DNA from: Pelomonas sp046294815 | GTDB taxonomy: Bacteria; Pseudomonadota; Gammaproteobacteria; Burkholderiales; Burkholderiaceae_C | DNA: 41,045 nucleotides | Reading direction: 5' to 3' | NCBI GenBank assembly: GCA_046294815.1 | Contig: JBKBOJ010000024.1 | Coordinates: forward strand, 1 to 41,045 | Part shown: one piece after another, positions 1-8,102 of the stretch | How positions within the stretch are numbered: the first letter of the stretch is position 1 | How the letters are laid out: each line of letters starts with the position of its first letter | Notes under the pieces: model-generated | What the model was told of the DNA's origin: nothing | Databases searched by the model: none | What the model saw: the letters and a program-made list of their open reading frames with translations, nothing else | Translations under genes and position numbers: made by a program

Positions 1-1700
1 GGGGGCGGCGGCGCCGGGGCCGGCGGCGTGGGTGCGGGCGAGCTGGGCAGTGGCGCGGGCAGCGGGCCGCTGACCGCGTACAGGCCCAGCCGGCCGGCGC
101 CGGCTGACTGCTGCACGGCGCTGCGCGTGGCGTCCGCGCTGCGCAGCGTGTAGGCATAGGGCGGCACCCAGTTCTGCGCCACCGGCAGGCCCTCGCAGCC
201 CTGCAGCTCGATGTCGATCGCGCCCGTCATGGGCTTGCCGGCATCGTCCTTGTCGCTGATGAAGCGGTGGCCCGAGCTGCGCAAGCTGATGGCCTGCTTG
301 CCGCCCGCGAGCTTGCCGCAGACCTCCTTGGGCTTGAGGCCGGTGAACTCGTAGAAGTTGTTCTCGGCGATGACGTCGGCTTGGTAGCGCACATCCAGGC
401 CCGAGCCGAACTTCTTGTCGGGGTCGCTGGTGGTGGTGCTGCCGCTGATGAGGTTGTTGTACATGTGCAGCTGGCCGTAGCGCACCAGCGGCAGCCGGCT
501 GTAGGGGTGGTCCCACCAGTTGCCGGTCATGGTCACGTGCAGGCGGCCGGCGTCGCTCCAGGCGCGACCCGCGTCGCCGTTGCCGACCAGCGTGGTCTTG
601 TGGTGCTTGCTGAACACGCTGTTGGACACGGTCACGTAGTCGCTGCCACGGATGATGTCCAGCGCCCCATCGTGCCGCGTGTCGCTGGCCAGCGACTCGG
701 GCGTGTCGCCGTCGCTGATGCTGACGTGGTCTATCCAGATCTGCTGGCCGCGCGTGATCGCGATGCCGTCCATGTAGGCGTTGTCGCTGTCCTCGGGATT
801 CACGTCCCAGGGCGTGTCGATCTGCAGATTGCGCAGGATGATGTTGCGCGTCCAGGTCGGGAACAGTTCCGGGTCCTTGCCGGCCGCCACCCAGGCCTTG
901 AAGTCGGCCTCGGCACCGGCCGCCGTCGTGGCGGCCTCGGTACCGATCAGGATTTGCGTGCCCGTGATGCGCGCCGGGCGGCCGTTGCTGTCGTTGATGC
1001 CCACCAGCGTCGTGTTGGACGGGATGGAGAAGCTGCCGCCGTTCTTTTGGTCCAGGTAGCCGGTGTACTCCTCGAACACCGTGTTGTTGTCGCGCCAGCG
1101 GAAGTCGATGTGGCCGACGATGCGGATGATCTTGGGCTCGTTCTTGGCCTCGCGCAGCGCCGCCAGCAGCTGCTCCTTGTTGAACACCGTGTAGATGCGG
1201 TTGGGCGCGGCCGACGAGCCGCCGGTGACCCGTACCTTGCCCTTGCGCGACTGCCCATGCCAACCGATGTCGGGTGCGGTCTCGCGCTCGAAGGTCAGCA
1301 CGCCGTTGGTCGGGTCGCTGGTCGCGAACTGCCAGGCCGGCAGGCGCGGCGCGGCGCGGTAGTTGGCCGGGTTGTGCAGGCCGCCGATGGTGGTGGGCGC
1401 GGCATAGGTGCGCGTGCCGACGTCGAACAGCAGCGGCGCGCTGGTGTCGGTCAGCGTGACGGCATCGATGACCGGCGCCGGCGCGGGCGTGATGGGGCGC
1501 GGCTCGCGCGCCGCCAGCGCCCGCACGGTGGCGCCCTCGGCGGCAGCGGCATCCAGGCGGCTGACCGAAGCCGGCTCGCTGGCCTGCAAGGTGATGGCGG
1601 TTGCGCCGGGCGCGGCATCGCGCCCACCCCCACACGCGGCCAGCAGGCCGAGCGAAATGGACGAGGCCAGCAGGCCGCGGGCGGGCTTGCGAGGGGTCAT
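1..1700 (-). CDS. Pectate lyase, polysaccharide lyase family 1, lipoprotein (3' end outside window)
   Basis: Cleaves de-esterified pectin by beta-elimination, probably at the cell surface. The reading frame from ATG at 1700 stays open to base 1. A lipoprotein signal is visible: a hydrophobic stretch ending LLAAC with the lipid-bearing cysteine at residue 23, then a low-complexity region. The PL1 right-handed beta-helix core follows, with WIDHVSIS, a Lys-rich segment ending TTLVGNGD, and an R-x-P-x-x-R motif (RLPLVR, residues 402-407) leading into GQLHMYNN, all family hallmarks around the calcium and substrate site. After the helix the chain becomes Pro/Ala/Ser-rich just before the window edge, which looks like a linker to a further domain that is not seen. 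A good ribosome site (AGGAGA) lies 7 bases before the ATG. It could be a pectin lyase rather than a pectate lyase; the PL1 assignment itself is firm. Confidence 0.9.
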   Translation of the reverse strand, partial: MTPRKPARGLLASSISLGLLAACGGGRDAAPGATAITLQASEPASVSRLDAAAAEGATVRALAAREPRPITPAPAPVIDAVTLTDTSAPLLFDVGTRTYAAPTTIGGLHNPANYRAAPRLPAWQFATSDPTNGVLTFERETAPDIGWHGQSRKGKVRVTGGSSAAPNRIYTVFNKEQLLAALREAKNEPKIIRIVGHIDFRWRDNNTVFEEYTGYLDQKNGGSFSIPSNTTLVGINDSNGRPARITGTQILIGTEAATTAAGAEADFKAWVAAGKDPELFPTWTRNIILRNLQIDTPWDVNPEDSDNAYMDGIAITRGQQIWIDHVSISDGDTPESLASDTRHDGALDIIRGSDYVTVSNSVFSKHHKTTLVGNGDAGRAWSDAGRLHVTMTGNWWDHPYSRLPLVRYGQLHMYNNLISGSTTTSDPDKKFGSGLDVRYQADVIAENNFYEFTGLKPKEVCGKLAGGKQAISLRSSGHRFISDKDDAGKPMTGAIDIELQGCEGLPVAQNWVPPYAYTLRSADATRSAVQQSAGAGRLGLYAVSGPLPAPLPSSPAPTPPAPAPPP

Positions 1701-2124
1701 GGCTTGTCTCCTGGGCGGGCCTTGCCGGCGCGCCGCCTTGGCTTGTTTGTCTGGCGTGACACTCCCTGCCGACCTCGATGCGGCATGCAGGCGCCAACCT
1801 GCACCGCAGCCGGCCCGTCAGGGGTCAGGCAAACAGCGCTGGGCGATCAGGGAGCGGTGGATGCGGCGGCAGGCCGTGAGGGGTGTGAGCCCCGCGCGGC
1901 ACCGGCACGCTTGGGGCTCAGGGAAAGCGGGCGCAGCAGGCGCACCGCACTGCCACGACCGACAAGGCCTCGGTCACCCGGTGGTGTCCGGTGGTCGGCC
2001 TCGGTTCGGCGAACAGTTGGAACAGTGTTTCGTTTTCTGGCCATCCGGTCAACGCCGGGCATTCCCTGAACACCCGCGAATGCGGGAGCGGGTCTGCCCT
2101 GAGGCGCTGCGGGCGACGTGGGCG
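1701..2124. other. Gene-free interval upstream of the pectate lyase gene
   Basis: No convincing gene on either strand. It holds the pectate lyase ribosome site next to 1700 and must contain that gene's promoter, but I could not place a good -35/-10 pair. Two small structures are visible: a direct repeat GAACAGT-TG-GAACAGT at 2011-2026, and a hairpin CCCGC-GAAT-GCGGG at 2073-2086 about 40 bases beyond the stop of the S4 gene. The hairpin has no T-run on either side, so it is a poor terminator. Confidence 0.5.
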
Positions 2125-2355
2125 TCAGCCGGGTGCGGCGACGCGCACGCGCTGCCCGGCGAACTCGACCACCTGGCCGGCGCGCATCTTGGCGGTCTTG
2201 CGCAGCTCGACCTGGCCGTCCACGCGCACCTCGCCGGCGGCGATCAGTGCGCGCGCCTGCCCGCCGCTGTCAGCCAGGCCGGTGGCCTTGAGCAGCTTGT
2301 CCAGTTCGATGTGCTCACCGCGGAGCGCCAAGGCGATGTCTTGCATGCACCGCAT
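2125..2355 (-). CDS. Small S4-domain RNA-binding protein (YbcJ-like)
   Basis: A 76-residue protein that is essentially one S4 domain, the fold used by ribosomal protein S4 and pseudouridine synthases to bind structured RNA. The pattern is the usual one: IELDKLLKATGLADSGGQA, then a turn with ALIAAGEVRVDG and the closing strand GQVVEFAGQRVRV. The E. coli relative YbcJ is about 70 residues and has no firmly established target. The ATG at 2355 and a second ATG at 2346 are both possible starts. The gene lies 53 bases after the stop of the thiamine-diphosphate enzyme on the same strand and probably shares its transcript. Confidence 0.85.
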   Translation of the reverse strand: MRCMQDIALALRGEHIELDKLLKATGLADSGGQARALIAAGEVRVDGQVELRKTAKMRAGQVVEFAGQRVRVAAPG

Positions 2356-2408
2356 TCTGGCAGGGCGGCTCGGCCGCGCGGCGGCGCGTGTCCAGCGCAT
2401 CGGCTGGC

Positions 2409-4124
2409 TCAGCCGGCCAAGCGCTGGCGCGCCGCTTCGCGGATGGCGCTCAGCGTGCTGCGCGACGTGCTGACGTCGCTGGACAGCCGCAGGTGCAGCA
2501 GCGCGGGCTTGCCGGCGGCGATGGCGGCGTCCAGCGCCGGGCCCACCTGCTCGGTGCGCTCGGCGTAGCAGGCCGCAAAGCCGAAGGCCTCGGCCAGCTT
2601 GACGAAGTCGGGGTTGAACAGGTCGCTGCCCGACACGCGGCCCGGATACTCGCGCTCCTGGTGCATGCGGATGGTGCCGTAGGTGCCGTTGTCGACCACC
2701 ACCACCAGCAGCTTCTTGGCGCCATAGCCGCTGGCGGTGGCCAGCTCCTGGCCGGTCATCAGGAAGTCGCCGTCGCCGGCGATGTTGACGACCCAGCGAT
2801 CCCGCTGCAGCAGCGCGGCGGCGACGGCCGCCGGCACGCCATAGCCCATCGCGCCGGAGGTCGGCGCGAGCTGCGTCTTGCCGAAGCGGTGCAGCGCCGT
2901 GTAGCGGTGAAAGCGGTGCAGCCAGCCGCTGTAGTTGCCGGCGCCGTTCGTGAAGATGCTGCCCTCGGGCAGCTTGGCGTCGATGAGGCGGATGACCTCG
3001 GCCATGTCCAGCGGCGCGACCGGCGTGGGCACGAGGTTGGCGCGGTAGTCGGCATTGGCCGCGGCGGTCCAGTCGCGCCAGCGGAGGCCGGCCGGCGGTG
3101 CAAGCTGAGCCAGCGCGGGCGCGGCCTGGCTCATGCTCGCGTTGATCAGCAGCTCGGCCGTGTAGACCCGGCCCAGCTCCTCGGCGCCGGCATGGATGTG
3201 AATCAGCGCTTGAGCCGGGCGCGGCGCCTGCAGCAGCGTGTAGCCGCTGGTCGTCATCTCGCCCAGGCGCGCACCGATGGCGAGGATGAGGTCGGCGTCT
3301 TTCACGCGCGCGGCCAGCTTGGGATTGATGCCTATGCCCACGTCGCCGGCGTAATTGGGGTGGGCGTTGTCGAACAAGTCCTGGAAGCGGAAGGCGCAGC
3401 CCACCGGCAGCTGCCAGGCCTCGGCAAAGGCCTGCAGCGCACGGGTGGCCTGGGGTGTCCAGCCACCGCCGCCGACGATGACCAGTGGCCGCTGCGCCGC
3501 GGCCAGGCGTTCGCGCAGCTCGGCCAGCGCGGCGGGCGTGGGCGCGGCCTCGGCCGGGCGGGCGGGTGCGACGATGGGTGCCGTGATCGGCTGCGTCAGC
3601 ATGTCCTCCGGCAGCACCAGCACCACCGGGCCGGGCCGGCCCTGCTGGGCGGTGTGGAAGGCGCGCGCGACGTACTCGGGCAGGCGCTCGGCGTCGTGCA
3701 CCTCGCCCACCCACTTGGCCATGCCCAACGTGCCGGGGCCGAACATCTGGCGGTAGTCCACCTCCTGGAAGGCCTCGCGGTCACGCTGGTCGCTGGCCAC
3801 CTGGCCGATGAAAAGAATCATCGGCGTGCTGTCCTGGAAGGCGGTGTGCAGGCCGATGCTGGCATTCGTCGCGCCGGGGCCGCGCGTGACGAAGCAGATG
3901 CCGGGCTTGCCGCTGAGCTTGCCCTGCGCCTCGGCCATGAAGGCCGCGCCGCCCTCCTGGCGGCAGGCGATGAAGCGGATCCGGTCCGCATGCTCGTGGA
4001 AACCGTCCAACACCGCGAGGAAGGACTCGCCAGGCACACCGAAGGCCGTGTCGACGCCGTGCTCGATCAGTGCCTCGACCAGCGCGTGGCCGGCCAAGCG
4101 GGGGGAAGCAGCTTGTCTAGTCAT
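2409..4124 (-). CDS. Thiamine-diphosphate-dependent enzyme, acetolactate synthase large-subunit type
   Basis: A 571-residue member of the acetolactate synthase/benzoylformate decarboxylase superfamily. The N-terminal pyrimidine-binding domain shows GVPGESFLAVLDG and the RQEGGAAFMAEA segment carrying the glutamate that activates ThDP. A central Rossmann-like domain follows (VIVGGGGW). The C-terminal pyrophosphate domain carries GDGDFLMTGQE with the metal-binding Asp and, about 25 residues later, VDNGTYG. Length and order match IlvB-type enzymes. No regulatory small subunit (ilvN/ilvH) is adjacent, so biosynthetic acetolactate synthase is less likely than a catabolic or substrate-divergent member. 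I cannot name the substrate from sequence. The ATG at 4124 has no obvious Shine-Dalgarno site; a TAAAGT lies just upstream. Confidence 0.85.
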   Translation of the reverse strand: MTRQAASPRLAGHALVEALIEHGVDTAFGVPGESFLAVLDGFHEHADRIRFIACRQEGGAAFMAEAQGKLSGKPGICFVTRGPGATNASIGLHTAFQDSTPMILFIGQVASDQRDREAFQEVDYRQMFGPGTLGMAKWVGEVHDAERLPEYVARAFHTAQQGRPGPVVLVLPEDMLTQPITAPIVAPARPAEAAPTPAALAELRERLAAAQRPLVIVGGGGWTPQATRALQAFAEAWQLPVGCAFRFQDLFDNAHPNYAGDVGIGINPKLAARVKDADLILAIGARLGEMTTSGYTLLQAPRPAQALIHIHAGAEELGRVYTAELLINASMSQAAPALAQLAPPAGLRWRDWTAAANADYRANLVPTPVAPLDMAEVIRLIDAKLPEGSIFTNGAGNYSGWLHRFHRYTALHRFGKTQLAPTSGAMGYGVPAAVAAALLQRDRWVVNIAGDGDFLMTGQELATASGYGAKKLLVVVVDNGTYGTIRMHQEREYPGRVSGSDLFNPDFVKLAEAFGFAACYAERTEQVGPALDAAIAAGKPALLHLRLSSDVSTSRSTLSAIREAARQRLAG

Positions 4125-4309
4125 GTGCGCACTTTAGCCGCCGCGCGCCGCGGCGGGCATGGGCACATGGAGGCCAGACATAACCCGCGGTACGGTCTTG
4201 CGCCAGCCATGCAACCCGCCCTCACCCGCTGGCTCTGCCTGCCCCGTGCCTGGCGACATTCGTGGGCGCATCGGCTTGCTCGCCGGAAGTGGCTTCCATA
4301 GGTCCGCGA

Positions 4310-4894
4310 TCACTCGCGAGGCGGGTGCCAGTCGATCAGCACCTGCCCCGGGTCGGGCTTGCGCGACGGGCCGGCAGGCTGGCGCGCCGGCGTGCCCAGT
4401 GCGATCCAGCCCAGCAGCGTCTCGCCGGGTTCGCAGAAGGCCGCGGCGATGGCGGCATCGCGCACCTTGGCACCGCTGAGCATCTTGCCGCCGAAGCCCA
4501 GCGCATGGGCGGCCGTCAGAAAATTGGCGATGGCGCCGCCCACGGCCGCCCACTGCTCGTGCGCCGGCACCAGCGGGTGGCCCATGTCGATGCGCGCCAC
4601 CACCGCCACGGTCACCGGCGGCCGCAGCGCGCGCTCGGCGTCCAGCGCGGCGCCGGCTGCGTCCTTGCCGGCCTCGCGCGCGGCGCGCTCAAACAGGGCG
4701 GCCATGCGCTGCCTGGCGTCGCCACGCACCATCTTGAAGCGATATGGCACCAGCTCGGCATGGTCGGGTGCGCGCAACGCGGCCTGGGCCATCAGCGCAA
4801 GCTGGGCGTCGTCGGGGCCGGGCGCCACCAGGTGCTTGGGGCCGACGGAGTGGCGGCCCAACAGGGCCGAGAGGTTGGGTGGGGTCGGGGTCAT
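4310..4894 (-). CDS. Nitroreductase-family flavoprotein (YdjA-like)
   Basis: A 194-residue FMN-dependent oxidoreductase of the compact nitroreductase subgroup to which E. coli YdjA belongs. The N-terminal RAPDHAELVPYRF segment is the typical FMN phosphate-binding and dimer-contact region of this group. GGAIANFLTAAHALGFGG is the conserved helix near the flavin, and LLGWIALGTP the last core strand. Its ATG overlaps the TGA of the upstream permease gene as ATGA, so it is translated from the transporter mRNA. Partner and physiological substrate are unknown. Reduction of an oxyanion or of an electrophile linked to the transporter is possible but is only inference from position. Confidence 0.88.
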   Translation of the reverse strand: MTPTPPNLSALLGRHSVGPKHLVAPGPDDAQLALMAQAALRAPDHAELVPYRFKMVRGDARQRMAALFERAAREAGKDAAGAALDAERALRPPVTVAVVARIDMGHPLVPAHEQWAAVGGAIANFLTAAHALGFGGKMLSGAKVRDAAIAAAFCEPGETLLGWIALGTPARQPAGPSRKPDPGQVLIDWHPPRE

Positions 4895-5646
4895 TGCGTC
4901 AGCTTTCGTCGCAGTTGCCAGGACATTGCATCCACCAGCGCCACCAGCGCCATCATCGCCAGCAGCACGGTGCAGGTCTCGCGCATCTGGAACAGGCCCA
5001 GGTGGTAGGCCAGCATTTGGCCCAGCCCACCCGCGCCCACCACGCCCAGCACGCTGGCGGCGCGGATGTTGTTCTCCCAGCGATAGAGCGTGTAGCTGAG
5101 CAGCTGCGGCAGCGTCTGCGGCAGCGTCGCGAACAGCCACACGCGCGCCGGCCCCACGCCGCGTTGACGCAGCGCCAAGGCCGCGTCGGGCGGGGCGTTC
5201 TCGAAGCTCTCGGCAAAAAGGCGCCCCAGCACGCCGCTGGTGTGCAGCACCAGCGCCAGCGTGCCGGGCAGCGGGCCCAGACCGGCCAGGATCAGCAGCA
5301 GCACGGCCCAGACCAACTCGGGCACGCTGCGCAGCAGGTTCAGCACCAGCCGTGCCGGCGCCCTGCCCCAGCCGCCTCCGGCTGCCGGCAGGGCCAGCAG
5401 CAGCCCGCCCGCGACGGCCAGCGCCGTGCCCAGCGCCGACATGGCCAGCGTCTCCAGCGTGGCCCAGCAGGTCTTGGCCAGGAAGGCCGGTGCCGCCTCG
5501 GGCGGAAAAAAGCCCAGCGCGAAACGCCCCATGCTGGCCAGCGCATCGGCGCCCAGAAAGGCGGCCCATTGCAGGTCCAGCGAGAGGAAGCTGGCAATGA
5601 CCATGGCCAGCAGACCCAGCAGCACGGCGGCCGTGCTCGCCCTCAT
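4891..5646 (-). CDS. ABC transporter permease, PhnE family (second of two)
   Basis: A 251-residue inner-membrane permease with about six hydrophobic segments. The PhnE-type cytoplasmic loop is plain: YTLYRWENNIRAASVLG followed by VVGAGGLGQML, where the permease touches the ATPase. It starts with ATG overlapping the stop of the other permease (ATGA) and ends overlapping the start of the nitroreductase (ATGA). The two permeases are similar to each other through the loop region, pointing to an old duplication and a heterodimeric membrane channel. Confidence 0.88.
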   Translation of the reverse strand: MRASTAAVLLGLLAMVIASFLSLDLQWAAFLGADALASMGRFALGFFPPEAAPAFLAKTCWATLETLAMSALGTALAVAGGLLLALPAAGGGWGRAPARLVLNLLRSVPELVWAVLLLILAGLGPLPGTLALVLHTSGVLGRLFAESFENAPPDAALALRQRGVGPARVWLFATLPQTLPQLLSYTLYRWENNIRAASVLGVVGAGGLGQMLAYHLGLFQMRETCTVLLAMMALVALVDAMSWQLRRKLTQ

Positions 5647-6449
5647 GCCAAGCTCCCGCGCAGCCAACGGCTGAATGCATCGCTGGCCATCACCAGTGCG
5701 ATGAACACCAGCAGGATGGCGCTGACCTCGGCGCCCGCGAACATCTTGGCCGCGTTGTCCAGCTGCTGGCCCAGGCCGCCCGCGCCGACGAAGCCCAGCA
5801 CGACGGACGAGCGCACCGCGCATTCCCAGCGGTAGACGGTGTAGCTCAGCAGCTCGGGCGCACAGCCGGGCAGCGTGCCAAACAGCAGCGCCTGCAGCCG
5901 GCCGGCGCCGCCGCGCAGCAGGGCCTGCGTGGGCGCGGGGTCGGCGCTTTCGAGGATCTCGGCGTAGACCTTGCCCAGCATGCCGCCATAGGCGATCGCG
6001 ATCGCCAGCACGCCGGCCGTGGGCCCCAGGCCGACGACACGCACGAACACCAGCGCCCACACCAGCTCGGGGATGGAGCGCAGCAGCACCAGCAGCGCAC
6101 GCACCGCCCGCCGCAACCAGCGCGCCGGGCCGGGGCGGCCCTCGAGCGTGCTGGCCGAAAGCCGCGTCGTGGCCAGCAGCGCGGTGGGCACGGCGATGAC
6201 CAGCGCCAGCGTCAGCCCCGCCGTGGCGATCGCCAGCGTGCGCCAGGTCTCGCGCGCCAGCAGTGCCAGGAACTCGGCGTCCAGCCGCGGCGGAAAGAAC
6301 TCAGCCAGGAAGCGGCCAGTGGCGCGCAGGCTGCGCTCGTCCAGCAGCGTCCAGGGCTTGAATTCGGCCAGCACCAACAGCGGCCAGGCCAGCACCAGGG
6401 CGAACAGCAGCAGCGCCCAGCGCTGGCCGACGACGGGATCGCGCGTCAT
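5643..6449 (-). CDS. ABC transporter permease, PhnE family (first of two)
   Basis: A 268-residue inner-membrane permease with a TM segment right after the N-terminus, a segment with SIPELVWALVFVRVVGLG and the conserved loop YTVYRWECAVRSSVVLG-FVGAGGLGQQL. It should form the translocation pore with the other permease. Start and stop both overlap neighbouring genes as ATGA, so the whole transporter is translationally coupled. The loop is one of the clearest markers separating PhnE-like permeases from other ABC permeases. Confidence 0.88.
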   Translation of the reverse strand: MTRDPVVGQRWALLLFALVLAWPLLVLAEFKPWTLLDERSLRATGRFLAEFFPPRLDAEFLALLARETWRTLAIATAGLTLALVIAVPTALLATTRLSASTLEGRPGPARWLRRAVRALLVLLRSIPELVWALVFVRVVGLGPTAGVLAIAIAYGGMLGKVYAEILESADPAPTQALLRGGAGRLQALLFGTLPGCAPELLSYTVYRWECAVRSSVVLGFVGAGGLGQQLDNAAKMFAGAEVSAILLVFIALVMASDAFSRWLRGSLA

Positions 6450-7252
6450 CGGCACATCGCTTGCGGCAAGCGCACGGGCGTGGGCAGCGACGCCAGCTCG
6501 GACGGCGCCTCGTCCTGGCTGCGATAGAGCTCCTCCAGCAGTTCTTCGTCCAGGCCATCCGGCGCGCCGTCGTAGGCCACGCGGCCTGCGCGCAAGGCGA
6601 GAACACGCGGGAAGTGCTGCAACGCCAGGTCCACCTGGTGCAGGCTGCACAGCAGCGCCGCACCGCGTTCGGCGGCATTGCGGCGCAAGGCCTCCAACAC
6701 CAGCGCGGCCCGCGTGGGGTCCAGCGCGGCCAGCGGCTCGTCGGCCAGCCACAGGCGCGCGTCCGCCACCAGCAGCCGCGCCAGGCCCACGCGCTGGCGC
6801 TCGCCGCCGGACAGGCGATCCACACGCAGCCACAGTTTGTCTCCCACGCCCAGCTGCTCCAGCGCGGCCTGCGCGAGCGGCGCATCGGGCGGGCTCCAGA
6901 GCGTGCGCAGGCTGCGCGCCAGCGACATGCTGGGCAGCCGCGCAGCCAGCACCGCCACGGCCACGCGCTGGCGCGGCGGCAGTGGCGGCTGCTGGGGCGC
7001 CAGCGCAATACCGGCGCGCAGGCGCTGGCGCTCACGCCGGTTCAGCGCCCAGGGGTCGGCGCCGTCCAACGTGAAGCGGCCTGCCCGCGGCGCCTGCAGC
7101 AGCGCCAGCAGGTTGAGCAGCGTCGTCTTGCCCGCGCCCGAGGCACCGATGACGGCGACCTGCTCGCCCGCCGCGATGCGCACGCTGACGTCGCGCAGCA
7201 CCGGCGACGTACCGCCCAGCGCGGCGGCAGCGGCGCCGACCAGCTCGATCAT
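6446..7252 (-). CDS. ABC transporter ATP-binding protein, PhnC-like
   Basis: A 268-residue ATPase energising the neighbouring permeases. Walker A is GASGAGKTT (residues 36-44), the signature LSGGERQR (147-154), Walker B LWLADEP (167-173), and the switch histidine sits in CSLHQVDLA. Length and motif spacing fit PhnC. The C-terminal tail beyond the switch region (ELLEELYRSQDE) is like that of phosphonate-type importers. Its ATG overlaps the stop of the binding-protein gene and its stop overlaps the first permease start, both as ATGA. Confidence 0.9.
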   Translation of the reverse strand: MIELVGAAAAALGGTSPVLRDVSVRIAAGEQVAVIGASGAGKTTLLNLLALLQAPRAGRFTLDGADPWALNRRERQRLRAGIALAPQQPPLPPRQRVAVAVLAARLPSMSLARSLRTLWSPPDAPLAQAALEQLGVGDKLWLRVDRLSGGERQRVGLARLLVADARLWLADEPLAALDPTRAALVLEALRRNAAERGAALLCSLHQVDLALQHFPRVLALRAGRVAYDGAPDGLDEELLEELYRSQDEAPSELASLPTPVRLPQAMCR

Positions 7253-8100
7253 TTCAACAGGCCAGCGTTTTCGGCAGCAGCCTTGATGCCGCTGTAGTTC
7301 TCGGGCTTGCTCGGGATGAACCTGGTCGCGCGCTGCAGCGCGAGGATCTCCTTGCCCTGCGGCGTGCTCGCGTCCAGCGCCAGGAAGGCAGCCTTGATCT
7401 TGTCCTGCAGCGCCTGCGGCATGTCGGCATGCACCGACCAGTTGTAGTCGTAGTAGGCCGGCGTCGTGTAGAAGACCTTGACCTGCGCCGGGTCCACCTT
7501 CTTCTCGGCGACGAACTTCTCCCAGACCGAGATGTTCAGCGCGCCGGCATCCACTTTGCCGCTGGCCACCGCCGCGATGGTGGCGTCATGCGCGCCGCTG
7601 TAGGCCACGCGCTTGAGGTCCACGTCGGGGTTGATCTTGGCGGCCAGCAGGAAGCTGCGCGGCATCAGGTGGCCGGAGGTGCTGCTTTGCGAGCCGAAGC
7701 TCAGCGTCTTGCCCTTGAGGTCCTCCAGCTTCGCAATGCCGCTCTTGGCGTCGGTGATGAAGACGGAGCGGAACTTCTCGTCCTCCTCACGCTGCACCAG
7801 CGGGTTGACCTTGCCGCCCGAGCGCACGCTGGCCTGCACGAAGGTGAAGCCACCGAACCAGGCCAGATCCACCTTCTTGTTGACCAGCGTCTCGACGGCG
7901 GCGGCGTAGTCGGTCACCGGCGTCCACTCGACCTTCATGCCCAGCTTTGCCTCCAGGTACTTGCCCAGCGGCGCGAACTTGCGCGCCAGCTCGGTGGGCG
8001 ACTCGTCGGGAATGGCGGTCACGCGCAGCACAGACTGGGCGTGGGCGGCGACGGCCGCGAAGGCCAGACCGGAGATGAGCAGGCGGGTGAATCGCTTCAT
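7249..8100 (-). CDS. Periplasmic substrate-binding protein, PhnD family; possible selenate/oxyanion binder
   Basis: A 283-residue binding protein with a Sec signal peptide (cut after AHA, about residue 21). The mature part begins with VTAIPDESPTELARKFAPL, typical of PhnD-like proteins. The oxyanion pocket is marked by FGSQSSTSGHLMPRSFLL and YSGAHDATIAAV. From memory, the wording of these motifs and the tail RFIPSKPENYSGI match the branch of the family annotated as putative selenate ABC transporter binding proteins better than classical phosphonate binders, but this needs a profile search. The ATG at 8100 follows the apbC stop by only two bases, so it is likely coupled to apbC. Confidence 0.85.
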   Translation of the reverse strand: MKRFTRLLISGLAFAAVAAHAQSVLRVTAIPDESPTELARKFAPLGKYLEAKLGMKVEWTPVTDYAAAVETLVNKKVDLAWFGGFTFVQASVRSGGKVNPLVQREEDEKFRSVFITDAKSGIAKLEDLKGKTLSFGSQSSTSGHLMPRSFLLAAKINPDVDLKRVAYSGAHDATIAAVASGKVDAGALNISVWEKFVAEKKVDPAQVKVFYTTPAYYDYNWSVHADMPQALQDKIKAAFLALDASTPQGKEILALQRATRFIPSKPENYSGIKAAAENAGLLK

Positions 8101-8102
8101 GG

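Noticed and set aside
2011..2026. GAACAGT direct repeat as an operator
   Set aside because: Only two copies, not inverted, and no supporting promoter; kept only as a note in the gap description.
267..2568. Plus-strand open frames across the pectate lyase gene and its upstream gap
   Set aside because: The minus-strand frame carries clear PL1 motifs; the plus-strand translations are low-complexity and unlike any protein family.
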